This document shows positions 28,087 to 37,102 of a DNA stretch of 64,000 nt, piece after piece. A model generated the notes under the pieces. That model saw nothing but the letters and a program-made list of their open reading frames with translations. It ran no database searches and was not told where the DNA came from. Both the position numbers and the translations under genes were made by a program. Source of the stretch: Hyphomicrobiales bacterium (lineage in GTDB: Bacteria; Pseudomonadota; Alphaproteobacteria; Rhizobiales; Xanthobacteraceae); assembly GCA_003169835.1 (NCBI GenBank), contig PNAI01000028.1:1-64000 (forward strand), given 5' to 3'. Position 1 is the first letter of the stretch, and each line of letters starts with the position of its first letter.

Positions 28087-31000
28087 TGCCCCTTTCGTTT
28101 TCATCTTCGCCGCCCCGCGATGCTCGAGTACGCGGCGCCGGCGTCACCGCCGTGCTGGGTCCGACCAATACCGGCAAAACCCATCTCGCGATCGAACGCA
28201 TGCTGGCGCATTCCTCCGGCATGATCGGGTTGCCGCTGCGGCTGCTCGCGCGCGAGGTCTACAACAAAGTCGTCGAACGGGTGGGCGCGGAAAACGCGGC
28301 GCTCGTCACCGGCGAGGAAAAGATCAAGCCGCCGAACCCGCGCTACTGGGTGGCGACGGTCGAGGCCATGCCGCGCGATCTCGATCTTGCCTTCGTCGCG
28401 ATCGACGAGGTGCAACTCGGCGCCGATTTCGAGCGCGGACATGTTTTCACCGATCGCATGCTCAACCGGCGCGGGCGCGAGGAAACGCTGGTGCTGGGAG
28501 CTGCGACCGCACGGCCGATGGTGGAAAAGCTTTTGCGTGGGGCGAATATCGTGAGCCGCCCGCGACTTTCGACGCTCATCCATTCCGGCGACAAGAAACT
28601 CACGCGGCTGCCGCGGCGCAGCGCCATCGTCGCCTTCTCGGCAGATGAAGTGTACGCCATCGCTGAATTGATCCGCCGCCAGCACGGGGGCGCAGCGGTG
28701 GTGCTCGGTGGGCTCAGTCCGCGCACGCGCAATGCGCAGGTCGCGCTCTACCAATCGCGCGATGTTGACTATCTGATTGCCACCGATGCCATCGGTATGG
28801 GGCTCAACCTCGACGTCGATCACGTGGCATTTGCCTCGGATCGGAAATTCGACGGCTATCAGTTCCGCCAGCTCAGTCCTGCAGAGCTCGCCCAGATTGC
28901 CGGTCGCGCCGGCCGTGCGACGCGCGACGGTACGTTCGGTACGACCGGGCGTTGTCCGCCGTTCGAGGACGATCTGGTCAGGGCGCTGGAAAGCCATTCA
29001 TTCGAGCCGATCAAGGTATTGCAATGGCGCAACACCGAACTTGAATTCGCTTCGATGGGTGCTCTTCAGGCATCGCTCGCCATGACGCCCGTGGAGGCCG
29101 GATTGACGCGCGCCCCCGTCGCCGAGGACATTTTGGTGCTCGAACACGCGGCACGCGACGATGAAATTCGTGCCATGGCCACTTCACGAGACGCGATCGA
29201 GCGGTTGTGGGAGGTTTGCCAAGTTCCAGATTATCGTAAAATTGCGCCGGCTACGCATGCGGAACTTGTCGTTACCCTCTATGGATTTCTGATGCGGGAG
29301 GGTAGAATTCCCGCCGACTGGTTCTCCCGCCAAGTCGCGCAGGCCGATCATACCGATGGCGACATCGATACGCTCTCCAACCGGATCGCGCATGTGCGAA
29401 CGTGGACTTTCGTGGCGAACCGGCCGGATTGGCTTGCCGATCCGGAACACTGGCAGGCGGTCGCGCGTGCGGTTGAGGACAAACTTTCCGATGCCTTGCA
29501 CGAGCGGCTCACCGAACGATTTGTTGATCGCCGTACCAGCGTGCTGATGCGGCGCTTGCGTGAGAAGACGATGCTGGAAACGGAAATCAAAAAAACCGGC
29601 GAGGTCATGACCGAGGGGCATGTGATCGGCCGGCTGGAAGGTTTCAGCTTCACCCCCGGTTCCTCCGCCGATGGTTCGGAAGCCAAGGCGCTGCAGGCCG
29701 CCGCGCGCAATTCTCTCGCAGGCGAAATCGATGCGCGAGCGCGCCGGCTTTCGCAGGCGCCCGACCGCGAATTCATCCTTACGGTCGACGGTACACTGCG
29801 CTGGATCGGCGAAGCGGTCGCGAAACTTGCCGCCGGCGACGACGTGCTGCGGCCGCGCCTGCGGATCATCGCCGATGAACATCTCTCAGGCGCGCCGCGC
29901 GATGCCGTGCAGACGCGTCTCGATGTGTGGCTCAAGACGCATGTCGAGCGCCTGCTCGGCCCGCTGTTCGTACTGACGCTGGCGGAAGATGTAACCGGAA
30001 TTGCCCGCGGCATCGCATTCCAGCTGGTCGAGGCACTGGGCGTTCTGGAGCGGCAGAAAATTTCGGAAGACATCAAGTCGCTCGATCAGCCGGCGCGCGC
30101 GACGTTGCGCAAACATGGTGTGCGCTTTGGTGCCTATCACATTTACATCCCGGCATTGCTCAAGCCGGCACCGCGCGCGCTGGCGGTCCAATTGTGGGCG
30201 CTCAAGCACGGCGGCCCAGAGCATGGGCTCGAAAACTTGCAGCTTCTTGCAGCGAGCGGACGCACTTCGATTCCGGTCGATCCGAAAATGCCCAAACTGC
30301 TTTACCGTACCGTCGGATATCACGTCTGCGGTGCGCGTGCGATCCGGGTCGATATTTTGGAGCGGCTTGCCGATTTGATCCGGCCCGCGTTGGCATGGCG
30401 CGAAGGAACAAGCAGTACGCGGCCAGCGGGCGCGTATGACGGGCGGGCGTTCTTGGTCACCGGCGCGATGACTTCGCTCACGGGTGCGTCGGGCGAAGAT
30501 TTTGCCTCGATCCTGCGGGCGCTCGGATATCGCATGGAGAAGCGGCCAAAGCCGGCGGAGCCTGCTGCGGCTGTATCGGCGTCGATGGCGCCAATTGCAG
30601 CGGCGGAAGCGCCTCAGTCGGTAGCTGCGACGGAGTCATCGGGAGATCCGATTGTAGAACCGGCGGCGGAATCGGCGGACGCCGTGACCGCGATCGTGCC
30701 GCAAGTTGAGATCGCTCTCGATCTGCTTCCCGTTCCGGATTATTTCCCCTCCGATTCTGCGCCGATCGCGCCAGCTGTCGCGGAGCCAACCGCAGCGGAT
30801 GCGGCGCCTGCGGTCGAGAGCGCGCCGACTTCAAACGTTGAGGCGGTCGGGGTCGCGGCTGAATCTTCATTAGCGCCGCCGTCGCAGAATGTTTATGGAA
30901 GTTCGCGCACCGAAGCCCCCGTCGTGGCGGCGGTAACGCCTGCGGCCGTGGAACCTGAGATGATCGAGGTTTGGCGTCCGGGCCGTCCGGACGGCCCGCG

Positions 31001-31463
31001 GCGCAAACGTGAAGACAACAAGCGCGAAGAAAATAAGCGTCCGCCGCGCCGCCGCGAACGGTCGGCGCCGCAATCCGAAAACCGGCCCGCCGGTGAGATA
31101 CAGGCCACGCCAGCAACTGCATCCGCGCCTTCTTCAGCCGCACCTGTACAGGCGCGACCTGCAAGCAGGAGGCCGCGCCACGGCGAGGAGCCCGACGGCG
31201 AGCGCAAGGAAAAGCACAGCCGTCCGCGTGCGCGCCCGCCGGAGCGCGATGGTCGGCCCGAGCGCGGCGGTCGCGCGGAGGGGCGCGGGGATCGTCCCGG
31301 CCGCGGGCGCGAGCGCCATGATCGTGATGGAGGCAATCGCGAGCCGCGCACTTGGACTTCGACCGACGAGCGCAGCGGGAAGGGGCCCGATCCGAACTCG
31401 CCGTTCGCCAAGTTGCTGGCGCTCAAGGAGCAGCTTGAAACCAACGCCAAGGAGCGGCGCTGA
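28086..31463 (+). CDS. SUV3/MgpS-like superfamily 2 RNA helicase
   Basis: An 1125-residue helicase resembling the mitochondrial SUPV3L1 branch. Walker A is GPTNTGKTH at residues 25-33; the DExH-type motif reads AIDEVQLGADFERG; motifs V-VI include ATDAIGMGLNLDVD and QIAGRAGRATRDGTFG. The helicase core ends near residue 330; a long conserved alpha-proteobacterial region follows to about 815. The last 300 residues are low complexity: first Ala/Pro/Glu-rich, then a dense Arg/Gly/Glu tract, probably RNA-binding and disordered. The start ATG overlaps the previous stop. It probably works on RNA with the following S4 protein, by context. Confidence 0.88.
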   Translation: MPLSFSSSPPRDARVRGAGVTAVLGPTNTGKTHLAIERMLAHSSGMIGLPLRLLAREVYNKVVERVGAENAALVTGEEKIKPPNPRYWVATVEAMPRDLDLAFVAIDEVQLGADFERGHVFTDRMLNRRGREETLVLGAATARPMVEKLLRGANIVSRPRLSTLIHSGDKKLTRLPRRSAIVAFSADEVYAIAELIRRQHGGAAVVLGGLSPRTRNAQVALYQSRDVDYLIATDAIGMGLNLDVDHVAFASDRKFDGYQFRQLSPAELAQIAGRAGRATRDGTFGTTGRCPPFEDDLVRALESHSFEPIKVLQWRNTELEFASMGALQASLAMTPVEAGLTRAPVAEDILVLEHAARDDEIRAMATSRDAIERLWEVCQVPDYRKIAPATHAELVVTLYGFLMREGRIPADWFSRQVAQADHTDGDIDTLSNRIAHVRTWTFVANRPDWLADPEHWQAVARAVEDKLSDALHERLTERFVDRRTSVLMRRLREKTMLETEIKKTGEVMTEGHVIGRLEGFSFTPGSSADGSEAKALQAAARNSLAGEIDARARRLSQAPDREFILTVDGTLRWIGEAVAKLAAGDDVLRPRLRIIADEHLSGAPRDAVQTRLDVWLKTHVERLLGPLFVLTLAEDVTGIARGIAFQLVEALGVLERQKISEDIKSLDQPARATLRKHGVRFGAYHIYIPALLKPAPRALAVQLWALKHGGPEHGLENLQLLAASGRTSIPVDPKMPKLLYRTVGYHVCGARAIRVDILERLADLIRPALAWREGTSSTRPAGAYDGRAFLVTGAMTSLTGASGEDFASILRALGYRMEKRPKPAEPAAAVSASMAPIAAAEAPQSVAATESSGDPIVEPAAESADAVTAIVPQVEIALDLLPVPDYFPSDSAPIAPAVAEPTAADAAPAVESAPTSNVEAVGVAAESSLAPPSQNVYGSSRTEAPVVAAVTPAAVEPEMIEVWRPGRPDGPRRKREDNKREENKRPPRRRERSAPQSENRPAGEIQATPATASAPSSAAPVQARPASRRPRHGEEPDGERKEKHSRPRARPPERDGRPERGGRAEGRGDRPGRGRERHDRDGGNREPRTWTSTDERSGKGPDPNSPFAKLLALKEQLETNAKERR

Positions 31464-31497
31464 GGCGCGCCTGTCGCGTGAATTGGATCGCCAAAAA

Positions 31498-31815
31498 TTG
31501 AATCGTCAACGCATCGATAAGTGGCTGTGGCATGCGCGGGTGGTACGTACCCGGTCGGCCGCCGCGGGCCTTGCGAGCGCCGGATACGTGCGAGTGAATG
31601 GATCCCGGATCGATGCCGCGGGCAGGGCCGTGCACATTGGCGATGTAATTACGATCGCGCTGGATCGTCATGTACGGGTGCTCAAGGTGGCCGAATTTGC
31701 CGCGCGCCGCGGGACTTCCGATATGGCGCGCGCGCTATATGTTGAGCTGACCCCGGCAGCAGCTTCCGCATCGGAATCGGGGCGTTCGCTTGCGAACGCG
31801 CCATCCATGCGGTAG
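31498..31815 (+). CDS. S4-domain RNA-binding protein (HslR-like)
   Basis: A 105-residue basic protein with an S4 fold: [20 protein letters not shown], then [25 protein letters not shown], the classic alpha-L RNA-binding pattern of Hsp15/HslR, which binds stalled 50S-peptidyl-tRNA. The start is uncertain: no ATG is present in frame near the domain, and TTG at 31498 (MNRQRIDKW) or TTG at 31483 are candidates. It follows the helicase gene closely and precedes fdxA, an order common in Rhizobiales. Confidence 0.85.
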   Translation: MNRQRIDKWLWHARVVRTRSAAAGLASAGYVRVNGSRIDAAGRAVHIGDVITIALDRHVRVLKVAEFAARRGTSDMARALYVELTPAAASASESGRSLANAPSMR

Positions 31816-31855
31816 GCAGCCGCGGTTCGCTACGGCCATGGCCCGGAACGGTGGA

Positions 31856-32194
31856 ATGACCTACGTCGTCAACGAAAGTTGTATTAAATGCAAGTACATG
31901 GACTGCGTGGAAGTGTGTCCGGTGGACTGCTTCTACGAGGGCGAGAACATGCTCGTCATCCATCCAGACGAGTGCATCGATTGCGGGGTGTGCGAGCCGG
32001 AATGCCCGGTGGAGGCGATCAAGCCCGATACCGAGCCGGGCCTGGAGAAATGGCTCACGCTGAATACAGAATATGCAAAGACTTGGCCTAATATTACCGT
32101 GAAGAAGGAGGCCCCAGCCGACGCAAAAGACTGGGAAGGCGTGGCGGAAAAATTCGAGAAATTCTTTTCCCCAGAACCAGGTAGCGGGGACTAG
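31856..32194 (+). CDS. fdxA: Seven-iron ferredoxin FdxA
   Basis: A 112-residue 7Fe ferredoxin. The N-terminal part has the pattern [17 protein letters not shown] for a [3Fe-4S] cluster plus one ligand of the other, and [17 protein letters not shown] for the [4Fe-4S] cluster. The C-terminal 50 residues are the usual FdxA extension ([17 protein letters not shown]). It transfers low-potential electrons in the cytosol. ATG 31856 gives the family N-terminus MTYVVNESC. Rieske oxygenases use a different ferredoxin type, so it is not an obvious partner for the oxygenase at 51 kb. Confidence 0.96.
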   Translation: MTYVVNESCIKCKYMDCVEVCPVDCFYEGENMLVIHPDECIDCGVCEPECPVEAIKPDTEPGLEKWLTLNTEYAKTWPNITVKKEAPADAKDWEGVAEKFEKFFSPEPGSGD

Positions 32195-32269
32195 TTAACA
32201 ATCTTAACCAATTTTAACGATTTTATCTTTGCTGAACGGCTAAAACGTTGCCGATGGGGCGTTAAAGCA

Positions 32270-32297
32270 TTGATTTTTGCGGAAAATGTGATATATA
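32270..32297 (+). promoter_or_regulatory. Candidate promoter upstream of carD
   Basis: TTGATT (32270-32275) and TATATA (32292-32297) with a 16-base spacer in an AT-rich stretch. Transcription would begin about 32304 and run straight into the hairpin at 32325. This is the most promoter-like sequence in front of carD. Confidence 0.5.
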
Positions 32298-32324
32298 GTT
32301 GATACATGGATTGGTGCTCGAGCT

Positions 32325-32348
32325 GCTCCCCGTGGGGAGCTTATTTTT
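32325..32348 (+). terminator. Rho-independent terminator or attenuator hairpin before carD
   Basis: A perfect inverted repeat GCTCCCC/GGGGAGC (32325-32331, 32334-32340) followed by TTATTTTTT. It could end the fdxA transcript or, since a promoter-like sequence lies just upstream, attenuate carD transcription. Confidence 0.7.
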
Positions 32349-32590
32349 TCGGGGATCATCCAGGATAAACCCGGGATTGGGGGCGTGGTACGGCACACGC
32401 AAAAGTTGTGACGACAGGGAAAACGCGTCAAAAGTCTAAAAAATCCGTCGGTGTGAGCCGGCGGGGGAAAAAGACCTCGGTCGGCGGAAGCCGGCGGAGT
32501 TCGCAAGCTGTGCGTGGCAGTGCGCGCCGCCCAGCCCCTGTGGCCAAGTCGCTTGGCCGTCAAAAGCCCGATCAAGGAGCAGTACCTGGG

Positions 32591-33166
32591 ATGATCACCA
32601 AAAAGACGACCCAACGCCAGGGGTTTAAAACCAGCGAATTCATCGTCTACCCGTCACACGGGGTAGGCCAGATTGTCTCCATCGAGGAACAAGAGGTGGC
32701 GGGGATCAAGCTTGAGCTCTTTGTCATCAGCTTCGTCAAAGACAAGATGACCTTGCGGGTCCCTACCGCGAAAATCGCGACCGTGGGTATGCGCAAGCTT
32801 GCCGAGGCGCCGCTGGTCAAGCGCGCTATCGAGACGCTCAAAGGTCGTGCGCGCATCAAACGCACCATGTGGTCGCGCCGGGCGCAGGAATACGAAGCCA
32901 AGATCAACTCCGGCGATATCGTTGCAATCGCCGAGGTGGTGCGCGATCTCTTTCGTTCGGAGACGCAGCCCGAGCAGTCCTATAGCGAGCGGCAACTTTA
33001 TGAAGCTGCGCTCGACAGGCTCTCGCGCGAGATTTCGGCGGTGCAGCACGTGACCGAGACCGAAGCGGTCAAGGAAATCGAAGCGGCGCTTGCCAAGGGT
33101 CCGCGCCGCGGTCCGCCGAAGACGGCGGAAGAGGCTGCCGAAGTGGTCGAGGAAGAAGCGGCGTAA
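32591..33166 (+). CDS. CarD-family transcriptional regulator
   Basis: CarD binds RNA polymerase beta and stabilises open promoter complexes. The N-terminal RNAP-interacting domain reads FIVYPSHGVGQIVSIEEQEVAG and LELFVI; the C-terminal helical DNA-binding part contains RTMWSRRAQEYEAKINSGD and QSYSERQLYEAALDR. ATG 32591 with AAGGAG 11 bases upstream gives 191 residues, close to Rhizobium homologues. The frame stays open to a GTG at 32408, adding 61 Lys/Arg/Ser-rich residues; that longer form is possible but lacks a ribosome site. A terminator follows the gene. Confidence 0.92.
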   Translation: MITKKTTQRQGFKTSEFIVYPSHGVGQIVSIEEQEVAGIKLELFVISFVKDKMTLRVPTAKIATVGMRKLAEAPLVKRAIETLKGRARIKRTMWSRRAQEYEAKINSGDIVAIAEVVRDLFRSETQPEQSYSERQLYEAALDRLSREISAVQHVTETEAVKEIEAALAKGPRRGPPKTAEEAAEVVEEEAA

Positions 33167-33197
33167 TTCGCCGCAGAGATTTTGCCGACAAGTTCAA

Positions 33198-33224
33198 GGC
33201 TCGGCCAAAAGCCGGGCCTTTTTA
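33198..33224 (+). terminator. Rho-independent terminator after carD
   Basis: GGCTCGGC (33198-33205), loop CAAAA, GCCGGGCC (33211-33218), then TTTTTA. The 8-bp stem has one G-T pair. It sits 31 bases after the carD stop. Confidence 0.85.
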
Positions 33225-33256
33225 TTTTCAGCCCAAGATTACGGGCGCCGTTGAAT

Positions 33257-34240
33257 TTACTGTTTTGGCTTGAAGTCGATCGCCTTGACGGTGGCGGCGA
33301 CCTTGGCGCGCTGTTCGTTTATTGCATCGCCGAATTCCTTCGGCCCGCCGACGTTGATGACTTGGCCGGTGGCCTTGAGCCGATCGGCAATCGAACCGTC
33401 TGCCGCTACGGCGCGGAAGTCGGCCGCGATTTTCTCCTTCAGCTCGTTTGAGAGGGTCTTTATGCCAAACAGGCCGACAAGACCTTCGACCTCAAGCGAC
33501 GGGAAGCCAGCTTCGCGTGCGGTCGGTACGTCCGGTGCAGCCGCTGCGCGCGTGCGATTGTTTACCGCGATCAACCTGATCCGGCTGGCCTGCCACTGCG
33601 GCTGCACGATCGCGAACGATGCCATCACCACTTGGATGCGGCCTTCGCCGAGGTCCACGGGCGCCACATTGATGTCGCGATAGGGAACCTGCGTGATTTT
33701 CAGGCCTTCGGTGTGTTCATACCCCCAGAATGTGAATTCGGTGATGCCTTGAACCAGCCCTGAGTTAAAGTTTCCGGGCTCCTTGCGCACGGCTTCGGTG
33801 AATTCCTTTACAGTCTTGTAAGGCGCGTCTTGCTTCACAGCCATCGCAAGAATGGTGTTGGAGACCCGCGCGATCGGGAAAATTTCCTTCTGGTCGTACG
33901 ACAGCTTGCTGTACACGAACGGGTGCACAGCGAAATTTCCTGCCGGTGAGAACAAAAACGTGTGATCGTCGTTGGCGGACAGGAACGCCGTGATCGCCAC
34001 GATGCTGTCGCCGCCCGGGCGATTCTCAATCACCACCGCTTGGCCCCAGCGCGCTTGCAGCTTTTCCGCAAATAGCCGCGCGCCGATATCGGCGCCGGCG
34101 CCGGGACCGAATGGCACGATGAATTTGATCGCGCGTTGCGGCCACGTCTGCGCGCTCGCCGAAGAGGGCGCGGCCATGAGGCCGAGCATTCCCAGAAGAC
34201 CGGTAACAAACAGCATTGTCCGGGTTTTCATCACGTGCAT
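33257..34240 (-). CDS. Bug/TctC-family tripartite tricarboxylate receptor protein
   Basis: A second orphan TTT-type receptor, 327 residues from ATG 34240 (GAGGAAA 5 bases upstream; the open frame upstream has no similarity). The signal peptide ends SSASAQ. The Bug fold is shown by TWPQRAIKFIVPFGPGAG and VVIENRPGGDSIVA, then VPYRDINVAPVDLGEGRIQV. No TctA/TctB genes flank it; it lies between carD and an M48 protease gene. The ligand, usually a carboxylate, is unknown. Confidence 0.92.
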   Translation of the reverse strand: MHVMKTRTMLFVTGLLGMLGLMAAPSSASAQTWPQRAIKFIVPFGPGAGADIGARLFAEKLQARWGQAVVIENRPGGDSIVAITAFLSANDDHTFLFSPAGNFAVHPFVYSKLSYDQKEIFPIARVSNTILAMAVKQDAPYKTVKEFTEAVRKEPGNFNSGLVQGITEFTFWGYEHTEGLKITQVPYRDINVAPVDLGEGRIQVVMASFAIVQPQWQASRIRLIAVNNRTRAAAAPDVPTAREAGFPSLEVEGLVGLFGIKTLSNELKEKIAADFRAVAADGSIADRLKATGQVINVGGPKEFGDAINEQRAKVAATVKAIDFKPKQ

Positions 34241-34365
34241 GATTTCCTCACCTTGATTTTCGCGTTGACGCGTCTTGCCTTGTTGAGAAGGAGTATACCG
34301 CGCAGCGGTCTGTTTTGGCAGGCGTTTGTTGAACAATGACGTTGGTGCGAGCGCACCGGCGCGGG

Positions 34366-35862
34366 CTATTCCACCACGATCTTGACCAACTCGCCCGGCT
34401 TCAACTTGTCGCCGGAGTTGAGTCCATTGATCGCGCGGAACCGTTCGACCGCGCGGTCGGTGATGGCCATGCGGCGCGCGAGCGTCTCAACGGTGGCGCC
34501 GGCAGCTGTCTTCACCACCTTGATGCGGCGCGGTTTTGCCGATGCCGCTTCGGCAGGAGTTATCTTGCGAAAGGTGCCGATCGATTCGCGAAAGGCGTGC
34601 TCGCTGGCATCCGAATAATTCCTGGAAGCGAAGATGAAACGGTAAACATCGTTTTCGAAGCGCACGACATAGAGCCGGAATGTCCAGTCGTTACCTCTGG
34701 CGGTGGCCGTTGCCGCCGGAAGCCCATTGATGGTGCTTTCGGAAATGCTGTCGCGATCGATGTTTTCGATCCAGCCGGAGTCGAGATATTCAGAGAGTAC
34801 TTGTGCGTTCGGCGCGTGCACCACGTCGAGACGCAGCGCTTGCGCGCCGCCATCCTTCACCCCGAACACCGCTTGCGCGGTGTTGTCGAGGATGAAGCCG
34901 TCGGGCGCCGTGAAGGCAAATCCGAGCTTGGGATGCAGGAAGCGGCGGCCGCGCACGAAACCATCACTCGGATCGTCGCCGTAAACGAGGCTATCGATCA
35001 AAGTGAGATATTCGTTCTTGTCGCGCTTGCCGGCGCCGGGGCCGACGTATTGCCGTGCGTTGAGGCGTACGTTCTTGATCCGCTCGGGCGTGGAGGGATG
35101 CGAGGAAAGAAAGTCGGGCGGGCGCTGATCCGTGCTGGTTTCGCCAGCGCCGGAGCTGCGGACCTTGAGGTCCGCGTTGAGACCCATCGAGGTGAGAAAC
35201 CGCTGCGCGCCATAAGGATCAAATCCGGCACGGGCGGAAATGCCGACGCCGATTCCGTCGGCTTCGAATTCTTGGGCGCGCGAAAAGCTTGCGAGCGCGA
35301 TCTTGGAGCGTGCGAGCGCGAGCGCGCCCATCTGAGGATCGCCCAGCAAATCGGTGGCGACGCGGCTGAAAATGACCGCCTGCCGCGCCTGGTCTTCGCG
35401 GAACGCGGCGTGACGCGCAATGACGTGCGCCATCTCATGAGAAAGCACGGAGGCAAGTTCGGACGTGTCGTTGGCAAGCGCGATCAGGCCGCGCGTTACG
35501 TACAGCTGGCCATTGGAGAGCGCAAAGGCATTGATCGCCGGAGAATTGAGGATCGTTATCTTGTATTTGAAATCGGGCCGCTCTGACGCTGCAACCAGCC
35601 GGTCGACCGTTTGTGTGAGAAGTGCTTCTAATTTTGGCTGCTCGTAGGCGCCGCCATAGGCCGCAAGGATGCGCACGTGTTCGCGCTGCGTCGCCGGCGA
35701 CATCTCCGCCGGCTTTTGAGTGTCGTTCGGTGTGGCTTGACGATTGTCGGCAAGCTGGGCTGTGCAAGCCGCAAGTGCGAACGCAAGCGACGCAGATGAG
35801 GCCAGCGCGCGCAGCCAAGCCCATAAGCTTTTCGACTTGAAGCGCTCTAACTTGGCAAACAC
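34366..35862 (-). CDS. M48-family zinc metalloprotease lipoprotein with LysM domain
   Basis: A 498-residue periplasmic protease of the BepA/LoiP type. The signal peptide ends in lipobox LAAC at Cys33. The zinc motif HEMAH is at residues 142-146, and EFEADGIG supplies the third ligand. The C-terminal 50 residues form a LysM-like peptidoglycan-binding module (TLARRMAITDRAVERFRAING, GDKLKPGELVKI). It probably assists outer-membrane protein quality control. The start is GTG 35862. It follows the nuclease-fold gene by 16 bases on the same strand, so the two likely share a transcript. Confidence 0.9.
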   Translation of the reverse strand: MFAKLERFKSKSLWAWLRALASSASLAFALAACTAQLADNRQATPNDTQKPAEMSPATQREHVRILAAYGGAYEQPKLEALLTQTVDRLVAASERPDFKYKITILNSPAINAFALSNGQLYVTRGLIALANDTSELASVLSHEMAHVIARHAAFREDQARQAVIFSRVATDLLGDPQMGALALARSKIALASFSRAQEFEADGIGVGISARAGFDPYGAQRFLTSMGLNADLKVRSSGAGETSTDQRPPDFLSSHPSTPERIKNVRLNARQYVGPGAGKRDKNEYLTLIDSLVYGDDPSDGFVRGRRFLHPKLGFAFTAPDGFILDNTAQAVFGVKDGGAQALRLDVVHAPNAQVLSEYLDSGWIENIDRDSISESTINGLPAATATARGNDWTFRLYVVRFENDVYRFIFASRNYSDASEHAFRESIGTFRKITPAEAASAKPRRIKVVKTAAGATVETLARRMAITDRAVERFRAINGLNSGDKLKPGELVKIVVE

Positions 35863-35878
35863 GTTGGCGGTACCTGCT

Positions 35879-36739
35879 CTAATTCTGTTCGGCGAGTTCG
35901 ATTTGCTCTGGCCAGGTCGCTTCGATCCAGGGTCCGCCGCGCTCCTCGATCACACCGCGCACCCGGATGTTGCGGCCCGCCAGTTTCTTGGGTTCAATTC
36001 CTCCCGCAGCAAAGGCGCGTGCATTACGCTTGAGGATCGTCACCGTAAAGTCTTCAGACCAGCGGCGCCCGAAATTCACATAGATTGTGGCTCCGCTCTC
36101 GCGAACCGACAACACCTTGCCTTCGACCAGCGTAAAGCGTCCGCGTTCCGCCAGGACTTTAGCCGGGGCAGTTGCCTGCTGGATGACATAATATGGAATA
36201 CCCCAAAGGCCAAGACTGCTGGTGCGTGCTGAATGCTCAGCGGCAAACAGCAGCGCTCCGCAGGTCCGCTCGCCGATTTCGGCGGCAACCAGTGCATGCC
36301 CTTGCGCGAGCATGTCCTGTTGCACCGAACGGTCCGCCCCTTCGACGGAAACAAGCGCGACGATGCGGCCGTAACGGTCGGCATTGGGCCCGAGTTTCTT
36401 CAGCGTCACGGGACGGCCTGCGAGCAGCGCTTCAAGCGCGGCCTTGGCGGCGAGCCCTGCCTTCACCTTTGGTCCTGATTCACCGGGCAGCGGCATCGGC
36501 GGGACTTCCACGGCCGCAAGCCGGACGTGCTGGCCGTCATCGAGTTGAAATGTGCGGCCGTCAATTACGCGTCGCGCCGCGCCGGTGCCAATCGCTTCGA
36601 GCTTGCAACCGGTTTCGGGGGCGGCGCTCGTCTGGGCACAGGTTGGGGCCGTGGTAAAGGCAGCGGCAAGTATGATCGGCAATATGCGCCAATCTTGCAT
36701 GCGGGCGAAACGATTGCGGATGGACATGAGCCTGACCAT
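35879..36739 (-). CDS. Exported staphylococcal-nuclease-fold protein, catalytic residues degenerate
   Basis: A 286-residue protein with a signal peptide (PIILAAAFTTAPTCAQ) and an SNase-like domain around residues 55-185: VIDGRTFQLDDGQHVRLAAVEVPP and DRYGRIVALV. Comparing with the canonical DGDT...RL.GID.PE pattern, Asp60, Arg73 and Arg125 are kept, but the metal Asp is Glu78 and the general-base Glu is Pro81. Nuclease activity is therefore doubtful and a binding role possible. A C-terminal region (residues 200-286, VEGKVLSVRESGATIYVNFG) looks like an OB-type domain. The start could also be ATG 36727. Confidence 0.8.
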   Translation of the reverse strand: MVRLMSIRNRFARMQDWRILPIILAAAFTTAPTCAQTSAAPETGCKLEAIGTGAARRVIDGRTFQLDDGQHVRLAAVEVPPMPLPGESGPKVKAGLAAKAALEALLAGRPVTLKKLGPNADRYGRIVALVSVEGADRSVQQDMLAQGHALVAAEIGERTCGALLFAAEHSARTSSLGLWGIPYYVIQQATAPAKVLAERGRFTLVEGKVLSVRESGATIYVNFGRRWSEDFTVTILKRNARAFAAGGIEPKKLAGRNIRVRGVIEERGGPWIEATWPEQIELAEQN

Positions 36740-36856
36740 GGTTTCGGTGTGTGGAGGGCCGCGCGTGCTTCACAATATTATAGCTGTAGCAAACGATTTT
36801 GGCCGCACGTGGATGCTTCGTGCGCCAAACAAATGGCTGTGATAAACCACGCTTGC

Positions 36857-36933
36857 GGTCCCGTAGCTCAGCCGGATAGAGCAGCGGTTTCCTAAACCGA
36901 AGGTCGGAGGTTCGAGTCCTCTCGGGACCGCCA
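36857..36933 (+). tRNA. tRNA-Arg (anticodon CCT)
   Basis: A complete cloverleaf can be folded: acceptor GGTCCCG/CGGGACC with discriminator G and encoded CCA, D-arm TAGCTCAGCCGGATAGAGCA, anticodon loop TTCCTAA (CCT), and T-arm with GGTTCGAGTCC. The outermost anticodon-stem pair is a G-A mismatch. It reads AGG codons. It lies at the boundary between core genes on its left and accessory genes on its right. Confidence 0.95.
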
Positions 36934-37102
36934 AGATTTTTCAGCATAAAACGGCAGCCCAATGTTTAACTCGCGAAAGTGCCGATAGTGCGGGCATCGA
37001 GGCCTGTCTGGCGTTCTCTCTTGCTATGGCGCGGGCCAACTAGTCCAAAATTTAGAGATTTTCGGCCTCTATTCTCTGTCGGGCAGTGTGGCAGCCTAAA
37101 GT

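Noticed and set aside
36561-36962. Minus-strand ORF of 133 residues containing PERTRTSDLRFRKPLLYPAELRD-type sequence
   Set aside because: This peptide is the well-known artefact of translating the antisense of a tRNA-Arg gene and also overlaps the nuclease-fold gene.
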